From NCBI GenBank assembly GCA_016716185.1, contig JADJWV010000002.1, positions 1,526,501 to 1,590,500 of the forward strand: DNA of 64,000 nucleotides. Reading direction: 5' to 3'. This document shows, in pieces, positions 44,778 to 53,621 of this stretch; positions within the stretch are counted from its first letter, which is position 1; every line of letters starts with the position of its first letter. A model generated the notes under the pieces. It did not search any database. It was not told the DNA's origin and saw only the letters and a list, made by a program, of their open reading frames with translations. Made by a program: the position numbers and the translations under genes. This stretch comes from Saprospiraceae bacterium. Lineage in GTDB: Bacteria > Bacteroidota > Bacteroidia > Chitinophagales > Saprospiraceae.

Positions 44778-47522
44778 ATGCAGTTAAACTCGTTTCTTTA
44801 TTTGGTCATCTTTCTAACAGCCGGCCAGATAAATCTTTATTCTCAAGTAATTCAGGCAAGATTACTGGATAACGTCGATCAAAAACCTGTCGGTAATGCC
44901 AAAGTTACCGAACTGGTGTCCGGTGCCAAATTGATATCCGATCAGGAAGGATATTTGCAACTTGATCAGACGAAACTCGGTCTGAACATCAGATTGGAGA
45001 TCATTGCCGATCAATACAAACCCTATTATTTGCAATTGAGTGTTGCCGACTGGGGCCAAAATTTGCAGGAAATTTATTTGCAACCGGTTCCCCACGCAGT
45101 CGAAGCACGTCTGGATATCATCCAAAATGAAGAAACAGATGATGAGTCTTCAGGCGACGTATACAGTCTGCTTTCTTCTTCCGAGAATGCCTTGTTGAGA
45201 GTGGCAGGTTTTGAGTGGAGTGCCTTCCGGTTTAAATTGAAAGGATTGCCCAATTCATATGATCAATTGGGATTTAATGGTTTTTTACTCAATGATCTCG
45301 AATACGGAAGATTGCCTTTTCATTTATTTTCGGGACTAACACTTGTTAGTAAATACTCCGAAGATTATGTAGGATATAAAGAAAACCTGTTTGATTTTGG
45401 AAGTGCTGGTGTCGGACAATGGATTACTTCGAATCCGGCGGCATACCGAAAGGAATTTGCAGTGAACTATGGCGAAACAAATCGCAGTTACGATAGACGC
45501 ATTGGTGTTCATTTTGCGTCCGGGATCAGATCAAAAGGATTTTCGTGGATTGCAGGGGGTACAAGAAGATGGGCCCAGGAAGGTTTTATTCCAGGAAGCT
45601 TCTATGATGCCTGGGGTGCATACCTGGGTTTCACAAAGTCGTTTAATGCTAAAAATCAACTCAGCTTCATGGCTCTTTATGCCCCGGTGATCAGAGGCAA
45701 AAGCAGTCCTGGTACGCAGGAAGTTTACGATCTTAGCGGGGATCATTTTTATAATTCATACTGGGGCTACCAAAATGGAGAAAAACGGAACAGTAGGGAA
45801 GTAAAGACCAACAGTCCGGTAGCCTTCCTCAACTTCCGGTCCAACATCAGCGAATTCCTAAGTTTTCAAACAGGAATTATGGCTGTGCGGTCTCAACGTT
45901 ACGATAGTCAGTTGGATTGGCACAATGCACCGGATCCGCGTCCGGACTATTACCAAAAATTACCATCTTCAATTGAAGACAGTTCGGTTGCAGCGATGGT
46001 AACTTCCCAATGGAAGTCAGATGTAAACATCCGTCAGATCAATTGGGATCGACTTTATCAGGCAAACTACAACAATATACAGTCGATACAAGGTGCCGAT
46101 GGGATTCAAAATCATGTAGTGAACGGAAAAAGGGCTGTTTACTGGATCAGTAAACGGTTTTCAAACTTTACTGAATTTGAACATTTTGGTAATTTAAACT
46201 GGATCCGTAAACGTCATGAACTCAATTTAAAATACAGAATCGAATTTTCAAATCTTCAGCAATACCTCGAGGCTAGTGATTTGTTGGGAGCAGATTTTTT
46301 GGTCGACGTAGAAGATTTTATAGATGATCCTGCAAAACAACATCCGGATGTATTGCAAACCCAGAAAATTGTCACAGAGAATGAAAAGTATGGGTATAAC
46401 TACGAAGTTGCATCGCGTCAGACAAGCGCAACTGCAGGATATGTTTATTACGGTAGAAAATTTGATTTAAATCTTGCTGCCCATATTAAAAATGCCTCAT
46501 TCCAGCGAGAGGGCTTTTGGCAGAATGCTATCTTTTCGAATAGTTTGGGTAAATCAGATTGGAATTCTTCGTTCGGATGGTCTGCACGATTGTCGGGAAC
46601 CTGGAAAATAGACGGCAGAAATTATGTTCAAATGAATGGTGCGTATCAAAAGTTGCCCAACAGATTTGATCAGATTTTCATTAACCCGGAATGGCGGTCA
46701 GATGCCTTCCACATCAAAGATCAAACGGAGATTCGATCTTCAGATTTGACATATCACCACAGAAGTCCCGGCTTAAAAATTCAACTGGGGGCTTATTTTG
46801 TTCAGCTGCAAAATCAAATCATCAACAAGAACTTTTTTCTCGACGATCAATTGGAATCAGCGGCCAACGCAGAACTTGCCGATGGAAGCCTCATTAATGC
46901 ATTTTATACAAATTACGACCAGAATCATTTAGGCATTGAAGCTTCATTGGAAATGAAACTTGGTGCTGGATTTAAAGTTCTTGCTGCAACTTCATTGGGC
47001 GATCACTACATCAGTTCCCGACCTACACTGCATATCAATGATAAACTCAGCACAGCTACCGCAACGCATGTGATCTATATCAAAAATTACAAAGTTCACG
47101 GCTCTGCAGAAAGTGCTGCAAGCCTTGGTGTTTTTTACGATCTTCCTAAAAGTGGGTTTGTTACCCTGACAGCAAATTTTTTAGACAGGCAATTCCTCGA
47201 ATTAAATCCATTGCGAAGGATAGCTGAAGCCGTCGACGAAGTCGATAGAAATTCTCAGCAATTTGCTGATATCCTTGCTCAGGAAAAACTGCCATCTGCA
47301 TTTTATCTCAATTTGTTTCTGTATAAGCCATTCAAGTTGTTTGGGGAATCGTTTACAGCTTCGATGAGCGTGCAGAATTTATTAGATAATAAAAATCTGA
47401 AAAGCGGCGGATTTGAACAATTCAGATTTGATTATGAAACAAAAAATCCAAATGCATTTCCTTCGAAATATTATTACCTGCAAGGAATCAACTATTTTAT
47501 CAGCTTAACTTGGAAAATATGA
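44778..47522 (+). CDS. TonB-dependent receptor-like outer-membrane protein
   Basis: 914 residues. Signal peptide (FLYLVIFLTAGQINLYSQ), a CarboxypepD_reg-like N-terminal beta domain (~25-105), a plug-like region (~130-260) and a long beta-barrel ending in an aromatic strand (YFISLTWKI). Expected to import a ligand across the outer membrane with TonB. The stop overlaps the next gene's ATG as ATGA, linking it to a DUF5689 lipoprotein. No TonB box is obvious and no substrate can be assigned. Confidence 0.88.
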   Translation: MQLNSFLYLVIFLTAGQINLYSQVIQARLLDNVDQKPVGNAKVTELVSGAKLISDQEGYLQLDQTKLGLNIRLEIIADQYKPYYLQLSVADWGQNLQEIYLQPVPHAVEARLDIIQNEETDDESSGDVYSLLSSSENALLRVAGFEWSAFRFKLKGLPNSYDQLGFNGFLLNDLEYGRLPFHLFSGLTLVSKYSEDYVGYKENLFDFGSAGVGQWITSNPAAYRKEFAVNYGETNRSYDRRIGVHFASGIRSKGFSWIAGGTRRWAQEGFIPGSFYDAWGAYLGFTKSFNAKNQLSFMALYAPVIRGKSSPGTQEVYDLSGDHFYNSYWGYQNGEKRNSREVKTNSPVAFLNFRSNISEFLSFQTGIMAVRSQRYDSQLDWHNAPDPRPDYYQKLPSSIEDSSVAAMVTSQWKSDVNIRQINWDRLYQANYNNIQSIQGADGIQNHVVNGKRAVYWISKRFSNFTEFEHFGNLNWIRKRHELNLKYRIEFSNLQQYLEASDLLGADFLVDVEDFIDDPAKQHPDVLQTQKIVTENEKYGYNYEVASRQTSATAGYVYYGRKFDLNLAAHIKNASFQREGFWQNAIFSNSLGKSDWNSSFGWSARLSGTWKIDGRNYVQMNGAYQKLPNRFDQIFINPEWRSDAFHIKDQTEIRSSDLTYHHRSPGLKIQLGAYFVQLQNQIINKNFFLDDQLESAANAELADGSLINAFYTNYDQNHLGIEASLEMKLGAGFKVLAATSLGDHYISSRPTLHINDKLSTATATHVIYIKNYKVHGSAESAASLGVFYDLPKSGFVTLTANFLDRQFLELNPLRRIAEAVDEVDRNSQQFADILAQEKLPSAFYLNLFLYKPFKLFGESFTASMSVQNLLDNKNLKSGGFEQFRFDYETKNPNAFPSKYYYLQGINYFISLTWKI

Positions 47523-49579
47523 CAATTTTAAAAAACAATACTGGCGATTTCAATTTTACCAGCTTGCTTATAGCTTTATTATTCTTAGGATTTGCGTCTT
47601 GTGTCGACAGGGAATTTGACGAACCACCCATTATTGTGGATACCCTGGATTTTCCTGCCACCGGTACAATTGCGCAATTAAAATCCTATTATGCTGCCGG
47701 AAAATTTGTCGAAATCCCGGTCGAACTGGATATTCATGCAGTTGTTGTTGCTGACGACCGGAGTGGAAATTTTTACAAAACTCTAATCATTCAGGATTCT
47801 ACCGGAGGGATTGAACTTAAACTCAATCGCATTGGCTTATATTCAAGTTTTCCCGTTGGGATGAAAGTGGGACTGAGATGTCAAGGACTGACCATTGGCG
47901 ATTACAATGGCTTAATTCAACTCGGATTGGGAACTTATCAGGATGGGAGTTTTACAAACATTGCCGGGATCGAAGATGTGCTGATTGAGAACTATTTATT
48001 CAAAGGACCTAAAAACCAAACCATCACTCCGAAAATCAAAACAATCAATACGCTAACGGCACAAGACATTAGTACGATAGTTCAATTGGAAAGATTGGAA
48101 TTTTCAAGCGGTGAACTCGGAAAAACATATGCTGATGCTGTAGGTCAGAATTCCGTAAATTTAATCCTTACCGATTGCGATAAAAACGAAATCATCCTCC
48201 GCAGCAGCGGGTTTGCGGATTTTGCCAACATTCAAATTCCGGAGGGGAATGGACCAATTGTAGGTATTCTGGGTAAATTCCGAACAGATGTGCAATTGTT
48301 TATACGGGATACCAGCGATATAAAATTTTACGGACCAACCTGCAATACAGGTCCCGCTAATTTGCGGGAAATTTCTATACAGGCTCTGCGTGCATTGTAT
48401 TCAGGTGCTACTACTGCTGCTCCCGACAGTACAAAAATAGTTGCCACGGTGATCAGCGATAAAGAGCAATCCAACATCACTAGCAGAAATGTGGTTGTTC
48501 AGGATGCAACGGGGGGTATTGTGGTACGCTTTCTCACCAGCAATACATTTGCATTGGGAGATCTGATTGAAATAAATATCTCAACGCAGGAATTATCTGA
48601 GTTTCAAGGCTTGCTTCAGTTAAATAACGTCGATATCTCCCGTGCAAAGAAGACAGGAACAAATACCATTACGCCTGTAGTCAAAACCCTTGCAGAAGTA
48701 CTGTCAAATTTTGAGGCTTTGGAATCCACGCTGGTGGAAGTGCGAGATGTGCAGATAAATAAGGCAAGCGGCAGTAACTTTTCCGGTACTTGCATTTTAA
48801 CGGATGCCACTGGAATCATGGATTTGTTTACGCAATCTTATGCCGCTTTTGCAAATTCTAATTTTCCGGTTGGTAATCTTAAACTGGTTGGATTTATCAA
48901 TCAGGGAGGTAGTTCTCAAGCCAAACAAATATCCATAAGAAATTTGAATGACATTACGGGAGGCAGTAATCCGACCGCTGAATACATTACTATTCTTGCT
49001 CTGCGGAGGTCATTTTCCGGTTCAACAAGCTCTGTACCTGCCGGTAAAAAAATTAAAGGAATCGTAGTCAGCGACAGAACTCTTGAAAATACAACGCTTC
49101 GAAATATTCATATTCAGGATTCGACCGGAGGGATTGTAGTGAGGTTTACGGCAAATCATAGTTTTAATTTGGGCGATGAATTGGATATAGATATAAGCGG
49201 ACAAGAATTCACCGAGTTTCAAGGCTTGCTTGAAGTCAACAATGTTCCCTTGGATAAAGCAGTTAAAACAAGTACAGGCCAAATTCAGGCAAAGACTTAC
49301 ACCATTGCTGATGTGCTTGCAAATTTTGAAGATCTCGAATCCAGTCTTGTCATCATTCAGGATGTTCAAATCTCCAAAGTCAGCGGAACAACATATTCCG
49401 GAAGTTGCGTGATTACCGATGCGAGCGGACAAATGGAACTATACACCCGGCCTGCTGCCTTGTTTTCAAATCAGGATTTCCCAACAGTAAAAGTCAGGAT
49501 TACAGGTATAGTCAATCAGGGAGGTGCGCTATTAGTCAAGCAAATCAGTATCAGGAGCCCTGGCGATGTCCAACCCTGA
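47519..49579 (+). CDS. DUF5689-type surface lipoprotein with triplicated domain
   Basis: 686 residues from the ATG at 47519, which overlaps the receptor's stop (ATGA). A lipoprotein signal (LIALLFLGFASC) precedes three homologous OB-like/DUF5689 modules at ~45-270, ~285-475 and ~485-686. The last two are closely similar, sharing QDxTGGIVVRF and TEFQGLLxxNN. DUF5689 lipoproteins partner TonB receptors in Bacteroidota and are presumed to bind ligand at the surface. Three tandem modules is unusually many. Overlaps the next gene by 14 bp. Confidence 0.87.
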   Translation: MTILKNNTGDFNFTSLLIALLFLGFASCVDREFDEPPIIVDTLDFPATGTIAQLKSYYAAGKFVEIPVELDIHAVVVADDRSGNFYKTLIIQDSTGGIELKLNRIGLYSSFPVGMKVGLRCQGLTIGDYNGLIQLGLGTYQDGSFTNIAGIEDVLIENYLFKGPKNQTITPKIKTINTLTAQDISTIVQLERLEFSSGELGKTYADAVGQNSVNLILTDCDKNEIILRSSGFADFANIQIPEGNGPIVGILGKFRTDVQLFIRDTSDIKFYGPTCNTGPANLREISIQALRALYSGATTAAPDSTKIVATVISDKEQSNITSRNVVVQDATGGIVVRFLTSNTFALGDLIEINISTQELSEFQGLLQLNNVDISRAKKTGTNTITPVVKTLAEVLSNFEALESTLVEVRDVQINKASGSNFSGTCILTDATGIMDLFTQSYAAFANSNFPVGNLKLVGFINQGGSSQAKQISIRNLNDITGGSNPTAEYITILALRRSFSGSTSSVPAGKKIKGIVVSDRTLENTTLRNIHIQDSTGGIVVRFTANHSFNLGDELDIDISGQEFTEFQGLLEVNNVPLDKAVKTSTGQIQAKTYTIADVLANFEDLESSLVIIQDVQISKVSGTTYSGSCVITDASGQMELYTRPAALFSNQDFPTVKVRITGIVNQGGALLVKQISIRSPGDVQP

Positions 49580-50318
49580 TACCACTGGTTTGCTTTCAAA
49601 GCAATTCAGATTTAAGCAATTTTCCATTCATACAACGGATCGGGTATTTCCTGTAACGACAGATTCCGTTTTATTGGGTAGCTGGGTAGGAACCTCGGGT
49701 GTTCACAAGGTCCTTGATCTTGGTTGCGGCAGCGGTATTTTAAGTCTGATGATTGCACAACGCACAAGCGATGATTGCGTTGTCATTGCTTTGGATCATC
49801 ATGCTGAAAGTATCGAAATTGCAATGGGAAATTTTATGCGATCAGACTGGCGACACAAGCTTTTTGCGTTGCAGTTGAATGTAGTCAATTTAATAGAAAA
49901 ATTGGGTACGGATCCATTTCAAAAACAGTCGTTTCAATTGATCATTTCCAATCCGCCTTATTTTAAAAAATTAAAGAATTCGCCAACGGAAATGAAGTCG
50001 AGAGCGAGACATCAATTGGATTTTGATTTCGAAGCACTGGCCAGACTGGCTTCTTTTTATTTGGCACACGAAGGGAATCTGGCCGTTGTCATTCCCCGGG
50101 ACCTGGAGTACAAACTAACAAGTGTTAGTAGTAAATATGGTTTGTATCTGAAGCGGAAATGTACGGTGAAGCATTCATCGAATTCCGAACCGGGATTGTG
50201 TTTGTGTGAGTATGGTCCCCACAGCAGTCCATTTGAATTTACGGAGCTGACTTTATACGAAAACGAACACACGAAAACGCCTGAATTTCGGGCACTCACT
50301 CAGGACTTCTATTTATAG
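49566..50318 (+). CDS. tRNA1(Val) (adenine37-N6)-methyltransferase-like (TrmN6/YfiC)
   Basis: 250 residues. Class I SAM methyltransferase with the SAM motif VLDLGCGSGILSLMIAQ (~48-64) and the amino-methylase motif SNPPYF (~133). The N-terminal FRFKQFSIHTTDRVFPVTTDSVLLGSW segment (positions ~15-40) matches YfiC-type tRNA A37 N6-methyltransferases. The ATG lies inside the end of the DUF5689 gene (14-bp overlap); the stop is convergent with the MATE gene by a 23-bp overlap. Confidence 0.9.
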   Translation: MSNPDTTGLLSKQFRFKQFSIHTTDRVFPVTTDSVLLGSWVGTSGVHKVLDLGCGSGILSLMIAQRTSDDCVVIALDHHAESIEIAMGNFMRSDWRHKLFALQLNVVNLIEKLGTDPFQKQSFQLIISNPPYFKKLKNSPTEMKSRARHQLDFDFEALARLASFYLAHEGNLAVVIPRDLEYKLTSVSSKYGLYLKRKCTVKHSSNSEPGLCLCEYGPHSSPFEFTELTLYENEHTKTPEFRALTQDFYL

Positions 50319-51630
50319 GCAAATTTGTAATTTTTAAAAACCTGGTCAGGAGCAGGATGCCCATGAAACTCAAACAGACAATAAATCCAATCCATATCCC
50401 GACGACTTCCCATTTAATCCAAACACTGAAAATATAACCGGCGGGAATTCCTAAAAACCAATAGCACAAGGTGGTATATAAGGTCGGCACTTGAACATCC
50501 TGGATACCTCTGAGGATGCCGATTCCAACCGCTTGCAGCGAATCTCCGAGTTGAAACGCAGCGGCAAGACAGAAGAGCAGAGCAGCTTGTTGAGCGACTT
50601 CCTTTTCATTTGTAAAAATTAAGGGGATCCAATTTCTGAATACAATAAATGTGGCTGCACAGATGATTCCATATACAATCGCCATTTTGAGTACAGTGAT
50701 TCCGATGGTTCTCACCAGCGTGAGATTTCTTTGACCATAGGCTTCACCAACGCGAATGGAGCCCGCCGTAGATAATCCCATGGAAACCATAAACGTTAGA
50801 GCGGCTACTGACATGGATATTTGATGAGCCGCTTGTTGTATGGCGCCAAACCATCCAACCATGATTCCCAACACTACAAATGCACCCACCTCGCTGCAGT
50901 ATTGCCAAGCCGAAGGAATGGCGAGGCGGAGTATTTTATTGATTTTAGTTTTGAGCAGTTTTCTTTTTTCGAGCTGATACTTTTTATACTTGGGATGCTT
51001 GATTACGTAAATTCCAAGAGCCAGAGCTATCATGATCCTGCTGATAAACGTGGCAATGCCTGCACCTTCCAGTTCCATTCTTGGAAAGCCAAAAGTTCCA
51101 TATATCAGAAAATAATTTAACAGTGCATTGAGCGGAATGGATGCCAGTGAAAGGATCATAGGGACTTTGGTGTGATTAAGTCCATCGCAGAATTGCTTGA
51201 TGCTTAAAAATACGATCATGGGTACGATCGACCAGAGCATCCAGTTTAAATATGGCCTTCCCAAATGGCTGACCTGGGGGTCCTGTTTTAAATGATAAAT
51301 GACGTCGCCACAAAAGAAAAGAATGGTGACGACTAAAAAACTCAACAAGGTATTCAGGAATACCGCATTGTTTAACAATGAGCCACTGAGTTCTTCTTTT
51401 CCGGCACCTCTTAATTCTGCAACCAAAGGAGAAATTGCAACGGTAAATCCCATCGACATGACTAAAGGAAAGCCGATCATGTTATTGACCAGCGACGCTG
51501 CTGCAAGATGAACATAACTGATCTGGCTGACCATGGCGGAGTCGATGATATTTAAGATCATCTGCGAAAGGTTTCCCAGAATAATGGGGATGGCCAGCGC
51601 GATCAATTTTTGTTTTTGAGAGGTCTCCAA
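50296..51630 (-). CDS. MATE-family multidrug/Na+ efflux transporter
   Basis: 444 residues with 12 transmembrane helices in two bundles. MATE features: LGNLSQMILNIIDSAMVSQI near the start, VAELRGAGK (~70) and ALNALLNYFLIYGTFGFPRM-like loop near 160. Start is TTG at 51630; no in-frame ATG is closer. Exports cationic drugs or metabolites in exchange for Na+ or H+. Tail-to-tail overlap with the TrmN6-like gene. Confidence 0.93.
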   Translation of the reverse strand: METSQKQKLIALAIPIILGNLSQMILNIIDSAMVSQISYVHLAAASLVNNMIGFPLVMSMGFTVAISPLVAELRGAGKEELSGSLLNNAVFLNTLLSFLVVTILFFCGDVIYHLKQDPQVSHLGRPYLNWMLWSIVPMIVFLSIKQFCDGLNHTKVPMILSLASIPLNALLNYFLIYGTFGFPRMELEGAGIATFISRIMIALALGIYVIKHPKYKKYQLEKRKLLKTKINKILRLAIPSAWQYCSEVGAFVVLGIMVGWFGAIQQAAHQISMSVAALTFMVSMGLSTAGSIRVGEAYGQRNLTLVRTIGITVLKMAIVYGIICAATFIVFRNWIPLIFTNEKEVAQQAALLFCLAAAFQLGDSLQAVGIGILRGIQDVQVPTLYTTLCYWFLGIPAGYIFSVWIKWEVVGIWIGFIVCLSFMGILLLTRFLKITNLPINRSPE

Positions 51631-51642
51631 GTTGCAGCGTTT

Positions 51643-51680
51643 AAAAAAAAAGGGTTTGCTGTCGTATGGCAGGCAAACCC
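51643..51680 (-). terminator. Intrinsic terminator after the HTH gene
   Basis: GGGTTTGC pairs with GCAAACCC around a 13-nt loop; on the minus strand a run of nine T residues follows. It lies 30 bp past the stop of the 51710-51955 gene and before MATE. Confidence 0.85.
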
Positions 51681-51709
51681 ATAAATTAATAGGTAAGGAA
51701 ATATTTATT

Positions 51710-51955
51710 TTAATTGTCCTGGGAACTTTCTTGTAAGATTTGTTTGGCCATATTTAAGATGGTCAAATCCTCGATATAAACAATTCCACCATGGGGTCCT
51801 GGTTGAATATGATTTCCGGAATTTTCCATATGGTGAGCGCCGAAATAATTTCGAACGGTTTGTTCATCCAGATTTAACTGGTCAGCTATTTTCTTGATAC
51901 TGCCAGTTGGTAAACTGTGTTTGATCTTTCTGAGTTCGTCTAAAGTGATGTTCAT
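51710..51955 (-). CDS. Small conserved HTH DNA-binding protein
   Basis: 81 residues. An N-terminal helix-turn-helix (IADQLNLDEQTVRNYFGA, ~23-40) is followed by a Gly/His-rich linker (HIQPGPHGGIV) and an acidic helix. The combination is familiar from small conserved Bacteroidota regulators that are annotated only as DNA-binding proteins. Monocistronic, with its own terminator; located between MATE and alanine dehydrogenase. Targets unknown. Confidence 0.85.
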   Translation of the reverse strand: MNITLDELRKIKHSLPTGSIKKIADQLNLDEQTVRNYFGAHHMENSGNHIQPGPHGGIVYIEDLTILNMAKQILQESSQDN

Positions 51956-52050
51956 AAAGATGAATTTAGGTGATTAAAAATTGGACCCTTGAAATTAATA
52001 CGTTCCAAAGGATCTTCCAAGTATTTTATACAAAAAAAATCTAAGAAGGT

Positions 52051-53163
52051 TTAGAGAAACCCTTCTACAGCATGATACTCAAGGTCAAATGCTTCTGCTA
52101 CGCCTTTATAAACGACTTTTCCCTGAATCACATTCAAACCCAGACTTAATGGTTTGCTTTCCCTGCAGGCAGTTTTCCAACCTTTGTCGGCAAGTTGTAT
52201 GGCAAAAGGAAGTGTTGCATTGGTCAAGGCCAGAGTAGATGTGAATGGTACTGCTCCGGGCATATTGGCCACGCAGTAATGCACGACATCGTCTATGATA
52301 TAAATTGGATCGTCATGAGTAGTGGGCTTACTGGTTTCCATACAACCCCCCTGGTCGATCGCCACATCCACCAGAACAGTGCCTTCCTGCATTGTGGACA
52401 GCATATCCCTTGTAATCAGGCTCGGGGCTTTTGCGCCGGGAATTAAAACTGCTCCAACGATGAGGTCATGGGTTTTGATAAGATTTCGGATGGTGAGTTC
52501 ATTGGAATACATCGTCGTTACATTGGATGGAAGTACATCTGCCAGATAACGCAATCGAGGTAAATTAATATCGAGAATGGTAACTTGGGCTCCCATGCCT
52601 GCAGCCATTTTAGCAGCCTGAGTCCCAACAATTCCACCACCCAAAACCAAAACTTTAGCGGGTGGCACTCCGGGAACGCCTCCGAGTAATATTCCTTTTC
52701 CTTTTTGAGGCTTTTCTAAAAATTTGGCACCTTCCTGAATGGCCATTCTCCCTGCTACCTCAGACATGGGTATCAAAAGCGGCAAACTTCGATCGGCCAA
52801 TTCAACCGTTTCGTAGGCAAGACAGACCGCTCCGCTTTGAATCATGGCCTCAGTAAGCGGCTGGTAGGAAGCAAAGTGAAAATAAGTAAAAACGAGCTGA
52901 TTTTCCCTGATCAATCCGTATTCAGATGCAATCGGTTCTTTGACCTTCATGATCATATCGGCTTTGGCATATACAGAGCCAATATCCTCGAGGATTCCGG
53001 CACCGGCGTTCAGATAATCCTGATCGGAAAATCCGCTTCCAATGCCTGCAGTGGATTGTACATAAACTTCATGGCCTCTTTTTTTAAATTCAAGGGCTCC
53101 TGCTGGCGTCAACGCCACGCGGTTTTCATTGCTTTTAATTTCTTTGGGAACTCCAATAATCAT
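52051..53163 (-). CDS. ald: Alanine dehydrogenase
   Basis: 370 residues. NAD-dependent interconversion of L-alanine and pyruvate. The N-terminus MIIGVPKEIKSNENRVALTP is diagnostic; the Rossmann motif VLVLGGGIVGTQAAKMAAG is at ~170-188, and VDVAIDQGGCMETS-like segment near 270 follows. Monocistronic; preceded on its strand by the two hairpin modules at 53222-53478. Confidence 0.96.
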   Translation of the reverse strand: MIIGVPKEIKSNENRVALTPAGALEFKKRGHEVYVQSTAGIGSGFSDQDYLNAGAGILEDIGSVYAKADMIMKVKEPIASEYGLIRENQLVFTYFHFASYQPLTEAMIQSGAVCLAYETVELADRSLPLLIPMSEVAGRMAIQEGAKFLEKPQKGKGILLGGVPGVPPAKVLVLGGGIVGTQAAKMAAGMGAQVTILDINLPRLRYLADVLPSNVTTMYSNELTIRNLIKTHDLIVGAVLIPGAKAPSLITRDMLSTMQEGTVLVDVAIDQGGCMETSKPTTHDDPIYIIDDVVHYCVANMPGAVPFTSTLALTNATLPFAIQLADKGWKTACRESKPLSLGLNVIQGKVVYKGVAEAFDLEYHAVEGFL

Positions 53164-53221
53164 AGGGGACTGTTTTCGACAGGGCGAAAATACGACAGAT
53201 GGATAAATTACGCCTTTTTAT

Positions 53222-53254
53222 AAAAAAAGATAGCCCGTATACAGTTATACGGGC
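53222..53254 (-). terminator. Hairpin/terminator module 1
   Basis: Perfect 9-bp stem GCCCGTATA / TATACGGGC with a CAGT loop; on the minus strand a T-rich run (seven T) follows. An 18-nt element (minus strand AGTTTTGGTTATTAAATG, 53262-53279) lies 7 bp before the stem, as in module 2. Confidence 0.75.
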
Positions 53255-53261
53255 AAATCTT

Positions 53262-53279
53262 CATTTAATAACCAAAACT
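53262..53279 (-). repeat. 18-nt direct repeat, copy 1
   Basis: Minus-strand AGTTTTGGTTATTAAATG, identical to copy 2 at 53493-53510. Each copy lies just 5' of a terminator-type hairpin. Confidence 0.85.
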
Positions 53280-53452
53280 CAAAACTCGAATTAGTTTATC
53301 CAAGAATCATGCCAATTCCGGTCAATGAAGAATTATGAAAAGTATTTTAAAAATGAATTCCCTGTATATGGGAGAGAAGAGCAAAAGATTATTGCGATAA
53401 TGGAAGATTGAGATCGCAGTGGGGTAAAATTCAAACAGAGGTGGGCTTAAAT
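53280..53452. other. Non-coding interval between the two hairpin modules
   Basis: About 170 bp without a convincing reading frame or family. It may be transcribed on the minus strand as a short RNA ending at hairpin 1, or it may be spacer. Confidence 0.4.
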
Positions 53453-53478
53453 AAAAAAGCTCGTGACGTTTCACGAGC
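53453..53478 (-). terminator. Hairpin/terminator module 2
   Basis: Stem GCTCGTGA / TCACGAGC with a CGTT loop, followed on the minus strand by six T residues. It lies 144-170 bp beyond the mqnD stop on the same strand and could end that transcript. The 18-nt repeat precedes it by 14 bp. Confidence 0.75.
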
Positions 53479-53492
53479 AAAAACGAATTTTA

Positions 53493-53510
53493 CATTTAAT
53501 AACCAAAACT
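53493..53510 (-). repeat. 18-nt direct repeat, copy 2
   Basis: Minus-strand AGTTTTGGTTATTAAATG, identical to copy 1 at 53262-53279. Confidence 0.85.
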
Positions 53511-53533
53511 TACACGGTGTAAATTTAATACAC
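53510..53533. promoter_or_regulatory. Nested inverted repeat, operator-like
   Basis: TTACAC-G-GTGTAA is a perfect 6-bp inverted repeat with a one-base centre (53510-53522); its right half also pairs with TACAC at 53529-53533 as GTGTA..TACAC. The three half sites could bind a dimeric regulator or could be part of an RNA fold. Confidence 0.4.
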
Positions 53534-53621
53534 ATTATTCAAATATTTAATATATAAATGTTTATAATTATTTAATATAGATATATTTATATTAATTAAT
53601 ATGTAAAAAAAAGAAATACAA

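Noticed and set aside
53280..53452. tRNA or other known RNA between the hairpins
   Set aside because: No cloverleaf, anticodon arm or TPsiC-like sequence could be found.
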